Translations under genes and position numbers: made by a program
Assembly: GCF_910594005.1 (NCBI RefSeq)
Contig: NC_057827.1
Location: forward strand, 7,006,001 to 7,070,000
DNA: 64,000 nt
Direction of reading: 5' to 3'
Source of the DNA: Cervus elaphus
Taxonomy: Eukaryota > Chordata > Mammalia > Artiodactyla > Cervidae
In this document: piece by piece, positions 35,232 through 46,900 of the stretch
Numbering within the stretch: the stretch's first letter is position 1
Layout: every line of letters starts with the position of its first letter
The notes under the pieces: model-generated
What the model saw: the letters and a program-made list of their open reading frames with translations, nothing else
What the model was told of the DNA's origin: nothing
Database searches by the model: none

Positions 35232-35850
35232 CTAGAAGCAGTCTGTGGTCTGCCCACTCAAGCCACACAGGTCCCGGTCCGGCGGCGCGGAGCCGGGCAG
35301 GAAGTCGCCGTCGCGCTTGTCCATGTGCAGACCGCTCCGGGAGAACTGTAGGACACTGCCTAGCCCGCCGACCAGGGACAGCGAGGACATCCAGTTGAGG
35401 GAGCTGAGGCCGGGCACGCTGAAGACGGACGGCAAGGGGGCTGGCCGGCTGGAGCTCACAGGTTTCATCCTGGAGCCTCCCGGACAGCCCTCCACGGCCA
35501 CCGGCCCCGGCGAGGAGGACCGAGAGGGCTGGCTGCCCAGCCCGTCCGGCAGGGTGCCCTCCCTCCGCAGCACGCCCACGTCCACCGCGCTGGGCTCCCC
35601 GCCAGCCTCGGGGGAGCAGGCCGGCTGCCGCGCGCCCCGGGACACCCGTGAGCTGCAGTCCTGGGAGACGGACCGCGCGGCGCTGATGCTCCTCTGTCCC
35701 GGTGGCTCCGTCCTTGCTTCTCCCGGGATGTGCCCCTGAGCAGAGGTCTCTCCGGGAGCCCTGAATTTCCCGGGGGACTGCTTGGCTAACTGGCGTCCCA
35801 GCTGCAGCGGGGTAGGGAAAAGGGTCCCCTGCAGGGCTTTGAAAAACAAC
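35232..35850 (-). CDS. ATP10A: ATP10A last coding exon (cytosolic C-terminal tail and stop)
   Basis: A 619-bp terminal exon, acceptor AG at 35851-35852, stop TAG at 35232-35234. It completes the arginine and reads LFFKALQGTLFPTPLQLGRQ, then a long Ser/Pro/Gly/Arg-rich, probably disordered tail of about 190 residues that ends QTTDCF. LFF(K/R)(A/S)LQG..FPT.LQL directly after M10 fits ATP10A. The exon is GC- and CpG-rich, which explains the long open frame on the opposite strand (35245-35739), judged spurious. The tail is the least conserved part of the protein, so its exact end rests on the stop codon alone. Confidence 0.9.
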
Positions 35851-35992
35851 CTGGAAAGAACATACAGAACACAGTCAGCTACTGCTGCCGCAAAGCCTTT
35901 GAGCTCTGGGATTCGAATGGTCCAGGAGCACAGCACAGACAGAGCTTTCAGCGCTCACGTGGGACCTGAAGGCCGCTGTCCTGCACCCCTAC
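35851..35992 (-). other. ATP10A intron, short
   Basis: A 142-bp intron between the M9-M10 exon and the last exon, with GT at 35991-35992 and AG at 35851-35852. No repeat is seen in it. Confidence 0.85.
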
Positions 35993-36180
35993 CTGGGCAG
36001 CAGAGCAGCCACGGGCGCGAGCAGACAAATGCAGTAAAACACGGGGTCGCCCATCAACGCCTGCATGGTCCAGTAGGGGTTGGAGGGAGGGTAGCACGTC
36101 GCGCAGGAAGCGTTGTAAATCAAAGCCACGGTGAAAAATAACACCACACTGAAGCCACAAGCCGTCCAGTTGAGCCAGGT
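35993..36180 (-). CDS. ATP10A: ATP10A coding exon (M9-M10)
   Basis: A 188-bp exon with acceptor AG at 36181-36182 and donor GT at 35991-35992. It encodes TWLNWTACGFSVVLFFTVAL (M9), a cysteine-containing loop with NASCATCYPPSNPYW, then MQALMGDPVFYCICLLAPVA (M10) and ALLPR, with the arginine codon split after two bases. The loop with paired cysteines is a good marker for ATP10A as I recall it. Confidence 0.94.
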
Positions 36181-36563
36181 CTGAGGGATAAAGAGCACAA
36201 CAGGGCTTCTGTTTCAACAAAAACGCACCGGTCCTCCCAGAGCAGGCGCAGTGTTCTCAGAGTGGGAACAGGGTGGGTCGGCATGAACACAGGCTGGGCG
36301 ATGGACGCCAGGGGCCAGGGGAAGTGGGGTGGAGGGGCTCCGCGTGCGGGCAGGAGCCCAGCGCTGCCCAGGACAGGCGCGGGCGTGGGCGTGGGCTGGA
36401 GCTGCCCCACCCAGGCTCGGGTCCATGTGGCTGGCCCGGGGATCCAGTGTGTTCTCAGCACAGAGAGGCTGGCTTTGCAAAACCCTGCTCAAGCTCACAG
36501 ACTGGGCACCTCAGTGAGGGCTCACAGACCAGCCCCCTTCCGGGTCAGTCCCACAGTTCTCAC
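36181..36563 (-). other. ATP10A intron, GC-rich
   Basis: A 383-bp GC-rich intron between the M8 and M9-M10 exons. Open frames on both strands here (for example 36262-36663) follow from base composition. I see no repeat or second gene. Confidence 0.85.
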
Positions 36564-36668
36564 CCAGGTCTTGGTCTCGATGCCCAGGTGCAGGAGGAAG
36601 GTGAACAGGGCGATGGCAGTGATGGGGGTGCCCCAGGTGAAGATGTCTGTGTCGGAGTCGTAGTAGGC
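36564..36668 (-). CDS. ATP10A: ATP10A coding exon (M8)
   Basis: A 105-bp exon (35 codons, phase 0), acceptor AG at 36669-36670 and donor GTGAGA reading down from 36563. It encodes AYYDSDTDIFTWGTPITAIA then LFTFLLHLGIETKTW: the loop between M7 and M8 and helix M8. The intron before it (36669-36746) is only 78 bp. Confidence 0.94.
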
Positions 36669-36746
36669 CTGAAAGACAGTGGGGTCCTCTGTCTGCGCGT
36701 CACCGGATGAAACTGGCGGGAAAGGCCTGGCCAGGGGCCAACTTAC

Positions 36747-36827
36747 CAGGTAGGGAATGAAAAAGCACACGAGGCTCTGGAAGGCAGCATCGGCCATGTT
36801 CAGCCAGAACGTGCGAGGCCGGTATTC
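36747..36827 (-). CDS. ATP10A: ATP10A coding exon (M7)
   Basis: An 81-bp exon (27 codons, phase 0), acceptor AG at 36828-36829 and donor GTAAGT at 36741-36746. It encodes EYRPRTFWLNMADAAFQSLV plus CFFIPYL, which is helix M7 of the P4-ATPase fold. The YxPxTFW block before M7 is strongly conserved in the class. Confidence 0.94.
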
Positions 36828-37585
36828 CTGAGACACAAGAACAAGCACAGGCATTACAGGGATGGCCTCATCTCTTCACACGGTTTTCCAGTCACCCCCG
36901 GGGGCCGCGAAGGCACAAGCCAAGCACCCCAGGGACACTTGCTAACTCAGGCCTTGGAGAGGGAGGTCCCGGGGGCTGGGGGATGGTGGAAAAACACTAT
37001 GGAAAGGCTCTGCAAGGGCCCTTGAGGCTGAGTTGGTCACTGACAGCATCTGGGTCTGCAAGGTCCATTACAACAGGAAAAAGAGGAAATGCATTCTAAA
37101 ATCCCATGAGGAGTTTCCCTAGCCAGGGACTAAAGCATGAAATTCTGGCAGCCGCTCCAACCTGAGTCCTTCTACTTTGTAAAGGGCTTTGCTTCCCTCT
37201 GTTGATGGACCCCCTAGAATGTTTCTTAAAACTGAGTTATTTTAACATTAAATCACGGATGTCTCCTAATGTTAAAATCAGTTAGCTGCATATAAAAGGC
37301 AAAAATGACTATGAAATGGACTAATCAAGTCTTCCTTGGGTGCCCATGTCTGTATCTGACCCTGAGTTCTGAGCTGCAAGAGCGAGTACTGGCCCACAGA
37401 ACACTCGAGCAGACAAGATGAGCGATTACCAAGCACTGAGGAAAACCAGCCCCTTCCTGTTAGTCCCCAGAACAAACTCACCCAGGAGGTGAGACCTGGC
37501 TGAGTACAGGAGCGCCCCCAGGTGATGAGCAGAGCCCCTCATTTACTGGACCCTCAGTAGCCTGCATCCCAGGCTGCCCACACGA

Positions 37586-37798
37586 AGTCAGTCCTTCAGC
37601 TGTGTCTGACTCTTTGCCATCCCACGAACTGCAGACTGCCAGGCTCCTCTGTCCAGGGAATTTTCCAGGCAAGAATACTGGAGAGGATTTCCAGTTCCTA
37701 TTCTAGGGGATCTTTCCCACCCAGGGATTGAACCCTTATCTCCTGTGTTTCCTGCATTGGCATGTGGATTCTTTACCACTGCACCACCTGGGAAGCCC
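37586..37798 (-). mobile_element. Bov-tA SINE
   Basis: Full-length minus-strand copy in an ATP10A intron. Confidence 0.92.
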
Positions 37799-38231
37799 GG
37801 TGGGAAGTCAGTGCTTCAGTAAATCAGTTCTGAATTATCTAGAGACCACTGTGGGAGATGCTGGGCTCTATTCCCTGGGCACATGTATAATTCCAATCAG
37901 CCCAAGAGAAGCACTGACGTGGCTTTCTTTACTGACCAGCAGGGACAGCTGGGAGTCAGCATGCCAATCTACGCAGTGTATTAATGTAAATATCTATTTA
38001 CATTATCGGTTTGTGTTCACTTGGTTTTCCCAGAGTTTCCCTATGGATTTATCTTCTCATTAATCCCTATTTGAAGAAAATCACATTTCTTTTGGGGATG
38101 TTTTAGAAAAATCCCTGATCTGCCTACAGCTATCCCACATGTCCTTGACTTGGATTCCAAATAGGCTTTCCTTGGGCTCCTGGAAACTTTTAGTGGAAAG
38201 ACAATTTTCATCTTGGTATACTTTTAAAAGA

Positions 38232-38460
38232 GCTTCCCATGTGGCTCTAGTGGTAAAGAACCCACCTGCCAGTGCAGGAGACACAGAGGTGTGGGTTCGA
38301 TCCCTGGGTGAGGGGAGAGCCCCTGGAACAGAGCATGGCAACCCACTCCAGTATTTTGCCTGGAGGATCCCAGCGACAGAATCCCATAGAGCCTGGCAAG
38401 TTATAGTACATAATGTTGCAAAGAGTCGGACAGGACTGTAGCAACTTAGCATACACCCAC
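38232..38460 (+). mobile_element. Bov-tA SINE
   Basis: Plus-strand copy with a slightly expanded head and a diverged tail. Confidence 0.88.
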
Positions 38461-38699
38461 ACATAGTTTTAAAAAAATCTTTTCTCTTTTTTTAAGCTTT
38501 AGGTAAACTGATATACAGAAACTACACATACTTTTAATGTAAACATTTTGATGAGTTTGGGCCCATATATACACCTCTGATACCATCACAACCATTCAAC
38601 TCTTTCTACTTCAATGCATTGTAGTCAAGTAGACAGAATTCATTGTTTTACTCCCACTGGTCAGATTCTAGAATTTTAACTGTTTCGGTGTCCATTTTT

Positions 38700-39055
38700 T
38701 TTAGAAGATTTTATTTTTAAAATTTTACTGGAGTATAGTTGTATAGTGTACAATGTTGTACAATGTTGTGTTAGTTTCAGGAGTACAGCAAAGTAATTCT
38801 GTTTTATATTCTTCATCAGATTCTTCACCGCCATAGGTTATTACAGAATACCGAGTAGAATTCCCTGTGCTACACAGTAGGCTCTTCCTAGTGATGTTTC
38901 ATATACAGTAGTGTGTGTATGTTAAGGTCCCAAGCTCCCAATTTACCCCTCCACGCCATATTTCTCCTTTGGTAACAAAACTTTGTTTTCAAAACCCGTG
39001 TTTTGTAAATGACTGCATTCGTATCATTTTAAGCACTGGATTCCGCATCTGAGTG
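38700..39055 (-). mobile_element. L1 3' fragment, antisense
   Basis: 'actggagtatagttg...' to 'aagcactggattccgcat', with an internal short duplication of ACAATGTTGT near 38750-38768. Confidence 0.8.
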
Positions 39056-39149
39056 ACCTCGTCCGGCGTCTGCCCTGCTCTGCCTGCCCAGGGTGTCCAC
39101 GGAAAGAGGCCGGGCACCTCGCTGCAGGGTGCCGCGGGGCGGGGCTCAC

Positions 39150-39350
39150 CTCCATGTTCTGGCCGCTGCGGTAGAGCTGCGGCTCGGCCAGCAGCACGTC
39201 GGCCGGCACGTCCTTGTCCAGCACCCCAGTCACGAGCTGGGGGAGCGACGAGAAGAGCAGGTTAAAGAAGATCAGGTACCACTGGTCAATCATGGCGGAC
39301 GCGGAGAAGCCGCAGTAGAACTGGAACCAGAACAGGAGGCCGACGAACAT
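39150..39350 (-). CDS. ATP10A: ATP10A coding exon (M5-M6)
   Basis: A 201-bp exon (67 codons, phase 0 on both sides), acceptor AG at 39351-39352 and donor GT at 39148-39149. It begins MFVGLLFWFQFYCGFSASAM, which completes M5, then WYLIFFNLLFSSLPQLVTGV, which is M6, then a short exoplasmic/cytosolic loop with DKDVPADVLLAEPQLY and ends SGQNME. The first codon happens to be ATG but is internal, not a start. An antisense L1 fragment ends about 95 bp beyond its donor, and a GC-rich minisatellite begins about 35 bp before its acceptor. Confidence 0.94.
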
Positions 39351-39385
39351 CTGTGGTCAAAGGAAGGGTGGGACGGCGGTTCTCA

Positions 39386-39595
39386 GCTGCCCCGCGGGCT
39401 CCGGTCCCAGGCGGCCGAGAGCCGCCTGCGGACGCCCGTCCCAGGGGGCCAGAGAGCTGCCCCGCAGACGCCCGTCCCAGGCGGCCGAGAACCGCCCGGC
39501 GGACTCCCGTGATTCCCGTCCCAGGGGCCCGCGGACGCCCGTGACTCCCGTCCCAGGGGCCAGAGAGCTGCCTGCGAACTCCTGTCCCAGAGGAG
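39386..39595. repeat. GC-rich minisatellite, five to six units of 32-43 bp
   Basis: Units start near CCCGTCCCAGG and carry 'ggccgagagccgcc' or 'ggccagagagctgcc' cores. Unit length varies through a short internal CCCGTGA(C/T)T insertion. It begins about 35 bp upstream of the splice acceptor of the M5-M6 exon. Confidence 0.88.
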
Positions 39596-40259
39596 GGGCT
39601 CTGGCCGAGAGGCTCGCAGTCTGGCTGGAAAGGCTGAATCTGTGAGCGGAGATTGTCTCCAGAGACAGCTCTCACCTTGGTGCCCTGTCTCTCCCTCCCC
39701 TCCTGCATCCCTCCAGCATCGGAAGGGCAGCAACAGCAGCTGGGGATTCCCACCAACAGCCCTCAGAGGGGTGCAGTCCTGTGGTCAAAGGACCACAGAT
39801 CATAGGAAAACAAAATAAAGCTCTGGCGGGGTCTAGGGTGGCTCAGGTCAAGAGGGCCAGCAGGGTGCACCACCCACCGCCGGGCTTCCTTCCTTGCGCC
39901 CCTCTCTGGGACACTACACCAAACCTATCTGGGCCATACCGTGGATGCCGCCTTCCTCTGTGATGAGGAACAGTGTACAGTTACTGACTCCGGTAGCGGG
40001 GAGGACGCACACACAAGCATGGTGGTGATCGTGACTCTGACTGAGCCCCTGGCTCTGCCAGGCACTCTGCTGTCGGGGTGAGCTACAGGCATTCCTGCTG
40101 GTCCCTGTGGCTATCCCAAACAGGAAAGCGAGGTCCAGAGAGGTGGAGGAACCTCCTCCCATGCCCAGCGTGAGGACCTGGGTGAGCCTCTTCCCACTAT
40201 TACTTGGTCACTGAACATCCTGATGCTCTGTGGAGGTGGGGGGTAGGGGTGGGGACTGG

Positions 40260-40480
40260 CAGCTCAGCGACTGCCAAGCATTCTGACACTTGCTAGCTAT
40301 GCAAGCTGGCACAGATCATTTAGCCACTCTCTGCCTCAGTGACCTTGTCCATGACATGGGCACACCAGCCATACTCAGCTGTGGGCTGTGGTGAGAATTA
40401 ATGAAGCACTCACAAGAGCTCCCTACATGCTGAGATGCTCATCAATGTCATCTGTGGTTGGTACTGTCAAAGAACAGCTA
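40260..40480 (+). mobile_element. MIR-like SINE relic
   Basis: MIR core order: 'acttgctagctatgcaagct', 'cactctctgcctcagtgacc', then 'atgaagcactcacaagagct'. Confidence 0.6.
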
Positions 40481-40679
40481 TTTCCTTTGTCTGTGGCTCA
40501 AGCAGGGCCGGCGTGCTCACCCCATTTAGAGGAAAGGAAACTAAGGTCCAAGGTGTCAAATGACTGGACAGTGGTCATTGCATGAGTAACAAACCCATCT
40601 TGTTCAACCACTCGGGGCTCTTGGCCTGGAGGAGCCACGGAGGAAGAACATTCTCTGCTGGGCACCGCAGACAGTGGCC

Positions 40680-40790
40680 TGGGTGTGGGTTCTGGAGCTG
40701 CTGCTATGCATATCTCTGACCTTGAGGCAGTCACTTAACCTCTGTGAACTAGAGCTCAGAGAGGTTTCCTGACCTAAAAATGGCTTGTTC
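40680..40790 (+). mobile_element. MIR-like SINE relic
   Basis: 'gaccttgaggcagtcactta' followed by 'acctctgtgaact' fits the MIR core. Confidence 0.6.
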
Positions 40791-41389
40791 CAATGATCAG
40801 GAAAAAAGGACACAGTCTACACTGATATCACCTCTAATGACCCAGATCTTCCAAACCTCGCTTCAGTCTATGCCCTAATGCAACTCTTCCCCTCCGCCCT
40901 GAAAACTGACAAACGTGGCTTCTTCACTAACTTTCTTCCCTTTTTCACACCCACACTTGCTTATCGCTCTTCTACCTCCTCATGTGTAGCCTAGTGACTC
41001 ATCAGTGACCAAGTGGAGTCAAAGAGGAGAAAAAGTACTTAGATAATTGAGATTATTTTTTCATGTAGTACCCAAAGCCTTCTCCTCAAACCACTGTTGC
41101 TATGGAAACTTTCCTTCTCTACTCCTTATTGGAAGGCAGGCGAACTTATTCTGAAAACAAATGAATTTCTCACTTTGGGAGGCAGAATGATTATTTCTGA
41201 ACTTCTCAAGTAGATTAAGTGCTTGTTCACAGAGGCCTTGCATCTGACACAGAATAAAGAGAGGCCCCTTCTCCTTGCCTGTCTCCTCCCCCGAGGGCAG
41301 AGTCGCTGTGGCAGACAGGAGGCACTGTCCATTCCAGTGGCCACTCTGGGTCTCTTCTGCAACCGAAATATGGAATGCCTCCCCCTCAG

Positions 41390-41560
41390 CCTAAGAAGTT
41401 TTCCTTAGGAATTACAGAGAGCAGAGTTCAATTCCTGTGTTCTGTTTTGTTTTCAGATAAAGAAAACAAAATCCAAAGGAGGCAAATAACTTGCTCCAGA
41501 TTGCACAGCTAATGACTGAGAGAAACAGTGCTGGGATTCCAGCCTGCCCAGCCCCACTCA
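41390..41560 (-). mobile_element. MIR-like SINE relic
   Basis: The complement of the MIR core ('aacttgctccagattgcaca', then 'agtgctgggattccagcc'). Confidence 0.5.
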
Positions 41561-43193
41561 CATCTTTACTCAAAGCACCACCTACCCCTTTGGGAGCTGG
41601 GAGCCTCTAGGTTTGCAACTGTGTGCAAGGAGGGGGTGGTGCTGGGGAGGCAACGCCAGGCAGTCAGTAGCAAGGGGATCTGATGAGGTCAGGGACAGCA
41701 CGGCACAGCCCTGCATGGATTGAGTCCCAGGCAGAACCCAATCTGAATTAATTTCCAGGATCTAATCTATAAAATTAGACATGCTCTTGACTTTGGAGCT
41801 ATGGATCCAACAGGGCAAATCTACAGGACTGCTCTGAAGAGTCAGCTACCCCAAGAGTTTACTTACTTTGTCTCCTTGCCTCCTATCAGAGGCAAAAGGG
41901 ACAAGCAGCAATCCAGCAAGTTCTCAGTAGAATGTCTATACCTCACAAGTAGGGTAGGGTCCTGAGATGGCCATGTGGTCCATCCTGGAGGCTATTGCTG
42001 CCACACGGCTGTCTGCCAAGAACACAGTAGTGAAGGAACTAAGAATTAAATGTTAGGGTCAGCAGGAAACAGACCAGGGCCCTGAATCAGAGTCCCTGAA
42101 GAAACAGAACTGTCCTGAGCCAAGCAGGTCTGTGCACGCCCTAACTGAAAGGTCAAGTACAGAATGAGCTGGCCTGAGGGGCGTCTACCTGCCAGCACAG
42201 AGGGTGGCAGCCCCTTCCTGCTGGCCCAGGGTGGGCGCGATTTTTGCCATTTATTTCTACTTCATTAAATCTGGGGCCAAAGCTTCAATGTCATAATTGC
42301 TATATTAAAGTCCATTTGTATCTGAATAAACAAACTGCTATGAAATCGTTTAGCTCAAAATAAAATTTTTACCATTTCACTACCTCATTGACTAGTTCTG
42401 TAATCCTAGATTTATAAGCAAAAGTATTTTGTGTATTTATTGAGAGTGCAGCGGGCTAGGTGTGTAGTGGAGTGTAGCAGAGTTGTAGAGGAGTGTCAGT
42501 GTCTAGTGCAGAAGTTTCCTGAACAGGAAACTATGGTAAAACGTGCTGATGCCTGTGGTTGATGAATGAACACAGAAGCAACAATGCAGCCATAGGCCTA
42601 TGTACATTCATGGTGGCCAGGGGGATGAGGAAAGGCTTCTCGAAGACGGTGGGCAATCTCAACAGCCTTCTTAGCATCAGGGTCACAGCCCAGCCGAGTC
42701 CTCATGCTGACCCAGGACTGCCAACCACACTTCCACTCATCAGATGAGCCCATGTGCTTTGAGAGAGCACTGATCAGAGCATCCTGTCTGTGGGCGCCTC
42801 AGGAGACCATTTCTGAGAGAGACAGGGACAGAGTGGTAAAGGGCCTGGAAACTGGAGTCAGCTGGGTGGGGGCAGAAAGGAGCCTTGACCACTCACTGAC
42901 TGAGGACTTCATGAAAACCCCTGGGCCCCACAGTCACTCTACTTATTATAAAGCTGCAAGTGGACTTCCTCCTTGGATCTACCTGTTTCCATCCTCAGAG
43001 CAGCAAGTGAGTTAAGACTTATGAGACTGAGGGTGCAAGGGCAGACCAGGCCTGGGAAAAAGCCACAGAAGCCAAGTGTGGCTGGAACCAACGGGAGGCT
43101 GTGGGATGGCCCGCAGACCACGTTCAGTTAACAGTCCTGTGAATCTCACGGATTTCACATCAAAAATCCTCGACACTGGCATCAAATACATAC

Positions 43194-43319
43194 TGTGTTT
43201 TTGTAGAAGAAGTACAGCACCATGTTGGCAAGCCGGGAATAGCACCAATGTCCGTGAACAATCAAGAGTCTCTCGAGGTATCGGAACTTCGGCACCGCGA
43301 AGTCGCTGGCCATCACTGC
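43194..43319 (-). CDS. ATP10A: ATP10A coding exon (end of P domain, start of M5)
   Basis: A 126-bp exon (42 codons, phase 0 on both sides), acceptor AG at 43320-43321 and donor GT at 43192-43193. It reads AVMASDFAVPKFRYLERLLI and continues through HGHWCYSRLANMVLYFFYKN to T. A(V)xASDFA(V)xxFRxLxRLL is the conserved P4 stretch that links the P domain to M5, and NMVLYFFYKN is the start of helix M5. Confidence 0.94.
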
Positions 43320-46300
43320 CTTGAGAGGGAGAGAGTGCTAGTTATTGGTGCTACTTCACTGTGCCTGAGGTCCGCCTTAACTCCCCCCAAACACAAGGCG
43401 CAACAGGGATGCAGAAATCCAGCCTGAGTTGGCTGTTACCACTGTCTCCAGGATGAACGCTTGCATTTAAGAAAAATCCAGTATCAACCACACTCTAGTT
43501 TAGGGATACTGCTCTAGAGGACATATTTAAGATTTCAAATATATGTAATTGATGTATTTGTAAAGTTTTTGCTTTTTCTTTCCCATGCTTTTTTTTTTTT
43601 TTAGGCAAACTAAAAAAAAATATGGAGATGTATGAAGTTTCCCTGCTTTTTCCCACTCTCTGATGTTTTATTCATCTAAATCATATTAGGATCGCAACCC
43701 AAAGATGAACCAAAGCTGCCCCTTAGGTATGTGTCAGGGACAGACAGACAGCTGTCCTGAGAGGTGTCCTCTGGGGCGTTCTCCCCAAGAGCCACGTGTG
43801 ATGAGCAAGGCCAGGCCCATGGATGCCCTGCCCGCCAGCCAGCCCAGTCTCAGGATGCCCACTGCAGGGCACTGAACATGGCCTGAAAGGACAGTGAGAT
43901 GGATGGCAGGCTTCCTCTGCAGACAGGAAAGAGCCCGGGGGAGGAAGCTTTCCTTTACCTCACTGAGCAACGTATTCTACACAATTAACTAACTGGGCCA
44001 GACGGTGCCATCCTAATGACAATGTCTGTGTCCAAAATAACTTGGAATACATCATTATTTGGGAATGAATTTCATTATTTGGGGGAAAAATCCACGAAAA
44101 TGTCAAAGATACATTTTTGCTTATCTTTGAAGGTTATTCCACATAAACATTTAAGTCTCCTTTTCAAATTTTACAGGCTTCCCTTAAATATCACTTAGAA
44201 AAGAGCAAGTGATGATACTGTCCCATTTGTGAAACAGAGTAACATCATGACACATGACAGAAAAGAATGAAGCCTTAGAATGTCTGCTTTCTGAACCCAA
44301 AAGTAAGGATCTGAAAGTAAACCACATCTTTACCCCTCTTCCTGTCAACATGTGGGAGCCTTAAGGGCTTCGTGCATCTTTTCTTCCTTCATTTATTCCA
44401 TAATTCATCCTCTCAAAAATCATGTATTAAGACCCTCCAGTTGCCCGACACAGACTTGGAGACAGATACCATCACACAGGGTCCCTGTCTTCAATGTCCT
44501 AAACAATGAAGGGTTGACGTTGAGTCCGAGTGAAGGAGAGGCCCCAGGGGTGTTTGAGAAGCAGCCCCAAACTTGAGAACTGCAGGCATGCCCCTCCTTC
44601 CAGGCCCCGCTGGCCTTTCTTCCACCCTTCGGCCCAGCTTCCCGCCTCCACACCCTGAACACACCGCTTGCTCCCCCAATCACAGTGGCCTCCCCAGTAT
44701 TCCCAGCTGGGCAGAGCTTCCCACCACATCCTCAGCAGGGAAACTCATGCTGTTCCTTCACAGCACTCAAGACAACTCAATTATGACCACTGGTGTAAGT
44801 TAAAATCTTCTCTACCTTCCCTTTCTGATCTTTCTGAATATTCCATGAGACCCTGCATGGTAGATGTTGTGATTACCTGCAGCCCTGGTTCCCAGTCAGC
44901 GCTTGACCCATGGGGTGCTCAACAAACATGGTTGACCAGATGACTCCTCAAAGACTGGGTGTCTCAGAGCTACATAATCTCCTTGGTCCTTTCTGTTCCC
45001 CTGCCTGGGACACCTTTTCCACCCTGGCTGAGCTGGGGAGCTGCAACTACCATCACTTTTCCTCAGACACTCAGCCTGGACTCCTCGGGTCCCTATGGCC
45101 ACAGCGTCCCACACAGTGTCTCTTCCAGGGAGCTCCGCACAACGTCCCCTTTCTTACGGGACTAACAAGCAAGCAGGGCCACATTCCCCTGGGGAACCTG
45201 AACCCTTAGAACAGTAGGAGAACGAGTCTTACTGTCACTTTACATAATGCGCCCTCAATAAAGAAGTATAGCTTCAAGTAAATATGGAAGCATCCAGTGA
45301 CATTCCATGCAGAAGTCATGTCCACTCAAAGCTGAGTCTCAGTAAGAGCCCTACAGTCTGGCTGATCCCCACACCTCCTTCATGGCTCACTGAATCCTCT
45401 GGCTCCTGCCCTGAGGCCCTGCAGTGGACACAGCTCATGCCCTTCCTCACTGGCGTGCTCAATCTTAGAGACCCTGATACAAAGTGGATTCACTGGCTGC
45501 ATTTCTCTGCACTCGTGGTTTACAAGCACTGCCCTGGTTAGGTATTCATTCTAGGAAATGAGTGCAAAGGAGGCAATGCTTAAAAAATCAGATGGAATTA
45601 ACTATTTTTCTCATTCATTCAATAGACATTTTTGAGCTCCCCCATGTGATGTCACGGAGAAGGCAATGGCACTCCACTCCAGTACTCTTGCCTGGAAAAT
45701 CCCATGGATGGAGGAGCCTTGTAGGCTACAGTCCATGGGGTTGCGAAGAGTCGGACATGACTGAGCGACTTCACTTTCACTTTTCACTTTCTTGCACTGG
45801 AGAAGGAAATGGCAACCCACTCCAGTGTTCTTGCCTGGAGAATCCCAGGGATGGAGGAGCCTGGTGGGCTGCCATCTATGGGGTCACACAGAGTCGGACA
45901 CGACTGAAGAGACTTAGCAGCAGCAGCATGTGATGTCACTGGGAGGAGGGGCAAGGATGAGTCCAAACTGGGTTCCATTTTCAGTTTTATGGAGGAAGAA
46001 AACACGTACAGTAACATAACCCAAGTCAGACGAGGTGCAGGAGGAGAGTTATGTACTGAGGATGAGGCTGAGATGGAACAATTGTGCTTCTGGCTCAGGA
46101 CTTTCCATAAAACTGTGATTTCAGTGTCAAGTGAGAAAAACAATGACCTTGCACTAGCATGGAACACATGAGGGCTCAAGAGCTCGTTACAGGGTGAGCA
46201 CGTCAATGAGCAACTGGCAACCAAAGAGTGGACAACATCTTGATTTTTAAAAGAAGACAACTGGATAGACTGTTCCCAAAAGTCTCCACCAAGTTAAAAA

Positions 46301-46823
46301 TACTGTGATTCAAACTTAATCAAATGTAGAACTACTACATGAGAAAGAAGCACATTCATAATAAACCCATTTATTCATCCTCTGGATCATGTGCAGAGCC
46401 AACATAGTGGCAAATGAAAAACACAGAGATTAATTTTCACATGAGAGAGGATGGCTTTACTCCATCTTTATAGTGACACCAAGACACAACAGTCCTATAG
46501 CAAAGTCCATGGTATCACTGATGTTCAGCAGCAGTAAAAAATGCCTTGCAGAGACGACCCACCGACAGCCAGAGGAAGGCGATGACTCACCTCACCTCAC
46601 TCCATGCCACCTTTACAGAGAAACAGACTGACAGGCACATTCACTGCACGGCTTCACCAACATGAAGAGCTGCCTGCCACCTGGTCTACTGCCGGTTTAG
46701 CAGGAGGTGAGCGCCAGCTATATCAAGGTCCAAGCCTTCAGCTCTGCAGGACAGCTCACAGCGAGGCCAGCGCGGCTCACAGTGGGAGCCCTTTGGTTGC
46801 CCAGGACAGCCCCCTGTCCTTAC
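43320..46823 (-). other. ATP10A intron with a dimeric Bov-A2 SINE
   Basis: A 3.5-kb intron whose only clear repeat is the Bov-A dimer at 45656-45926. Open frames around 44350-45540 on both strands overlap each other and carry no family signature. No other feature is seen. Confidence 0.8.
45656..45926 (+). mobile_element. Bov-A2 SINE dimer
   Basis: Two headless Bov-A bodies in tandem (45656-45790 and 45797-45926), flanked by a perfect 13-bp repeat, CATGTGATGTCAC (45643-45655 and 45927-45939). Confidence 0.95.
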
Positions 46824-46900
46824 CTGCATGCCCTCCTGGCCTGAGATTCCCACGCCCACATCTGCCACCTGGATCATGCTGACATCATTGGCTCCGTCTC
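46824..46900 (-). CDS. ATP10A: ATP10A coding exon (GDGAND hinge motif)
   Basis: A 77-bp exon with acceptor AG at 46901-46902 and donor GT at 46822-46823. It completes the glycine left by the previous exon and reads GDGANDVSMIQVADVGVGIS, then GQEGMQ. GDGxND is the P-type ATPase hinge motif; its aspartates coordinate the catalytic Mg2+. All key residues are present. It ends in phase 0. Confidence 0.94.

Larger units (their letters stand above)
36828..39149 (-). other. ATP10A intron with SINEs and antisense L1
   Basis: A 2.3-kb intron. It holds a minus-strand Bov-tA (37586-37798), a plus-strand Bov-tA (38232-38460) and an antisense L1 3' fragment (38700-39055). The rest (36828-37585, 37800-38230, 38465-38700) shows no recognisable feature. 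Confidence 0.8.
39351..43193 (-). other. ATP10A intron with minisatellite and MIR relics
   Basis: A 3.8-kb intron. It contains a GC-rich minisatellite next to the acceptor (39386-39595) and MIR-like relics near 40260-40480, 40680-40790 and 41390-41560. The stretch 41600-43190 shows nothing recognisable except purine/pyrimidine runs. Confidence 0.8.

Noticed and set aside
35245..35739. 164-codon plus-strand frame
   Set aside because: It is the shadow of the last ATP10A exon on the other strand; its length comes from high GC content.
39286..39756. 156-codon minus frame that continues upstream of the M5-M6 exon
   Set aside because: The extra part is the GC minisatellite read through the intron; the AG acceptor at 39351-39352 and exon phase place the boundary at 39350.
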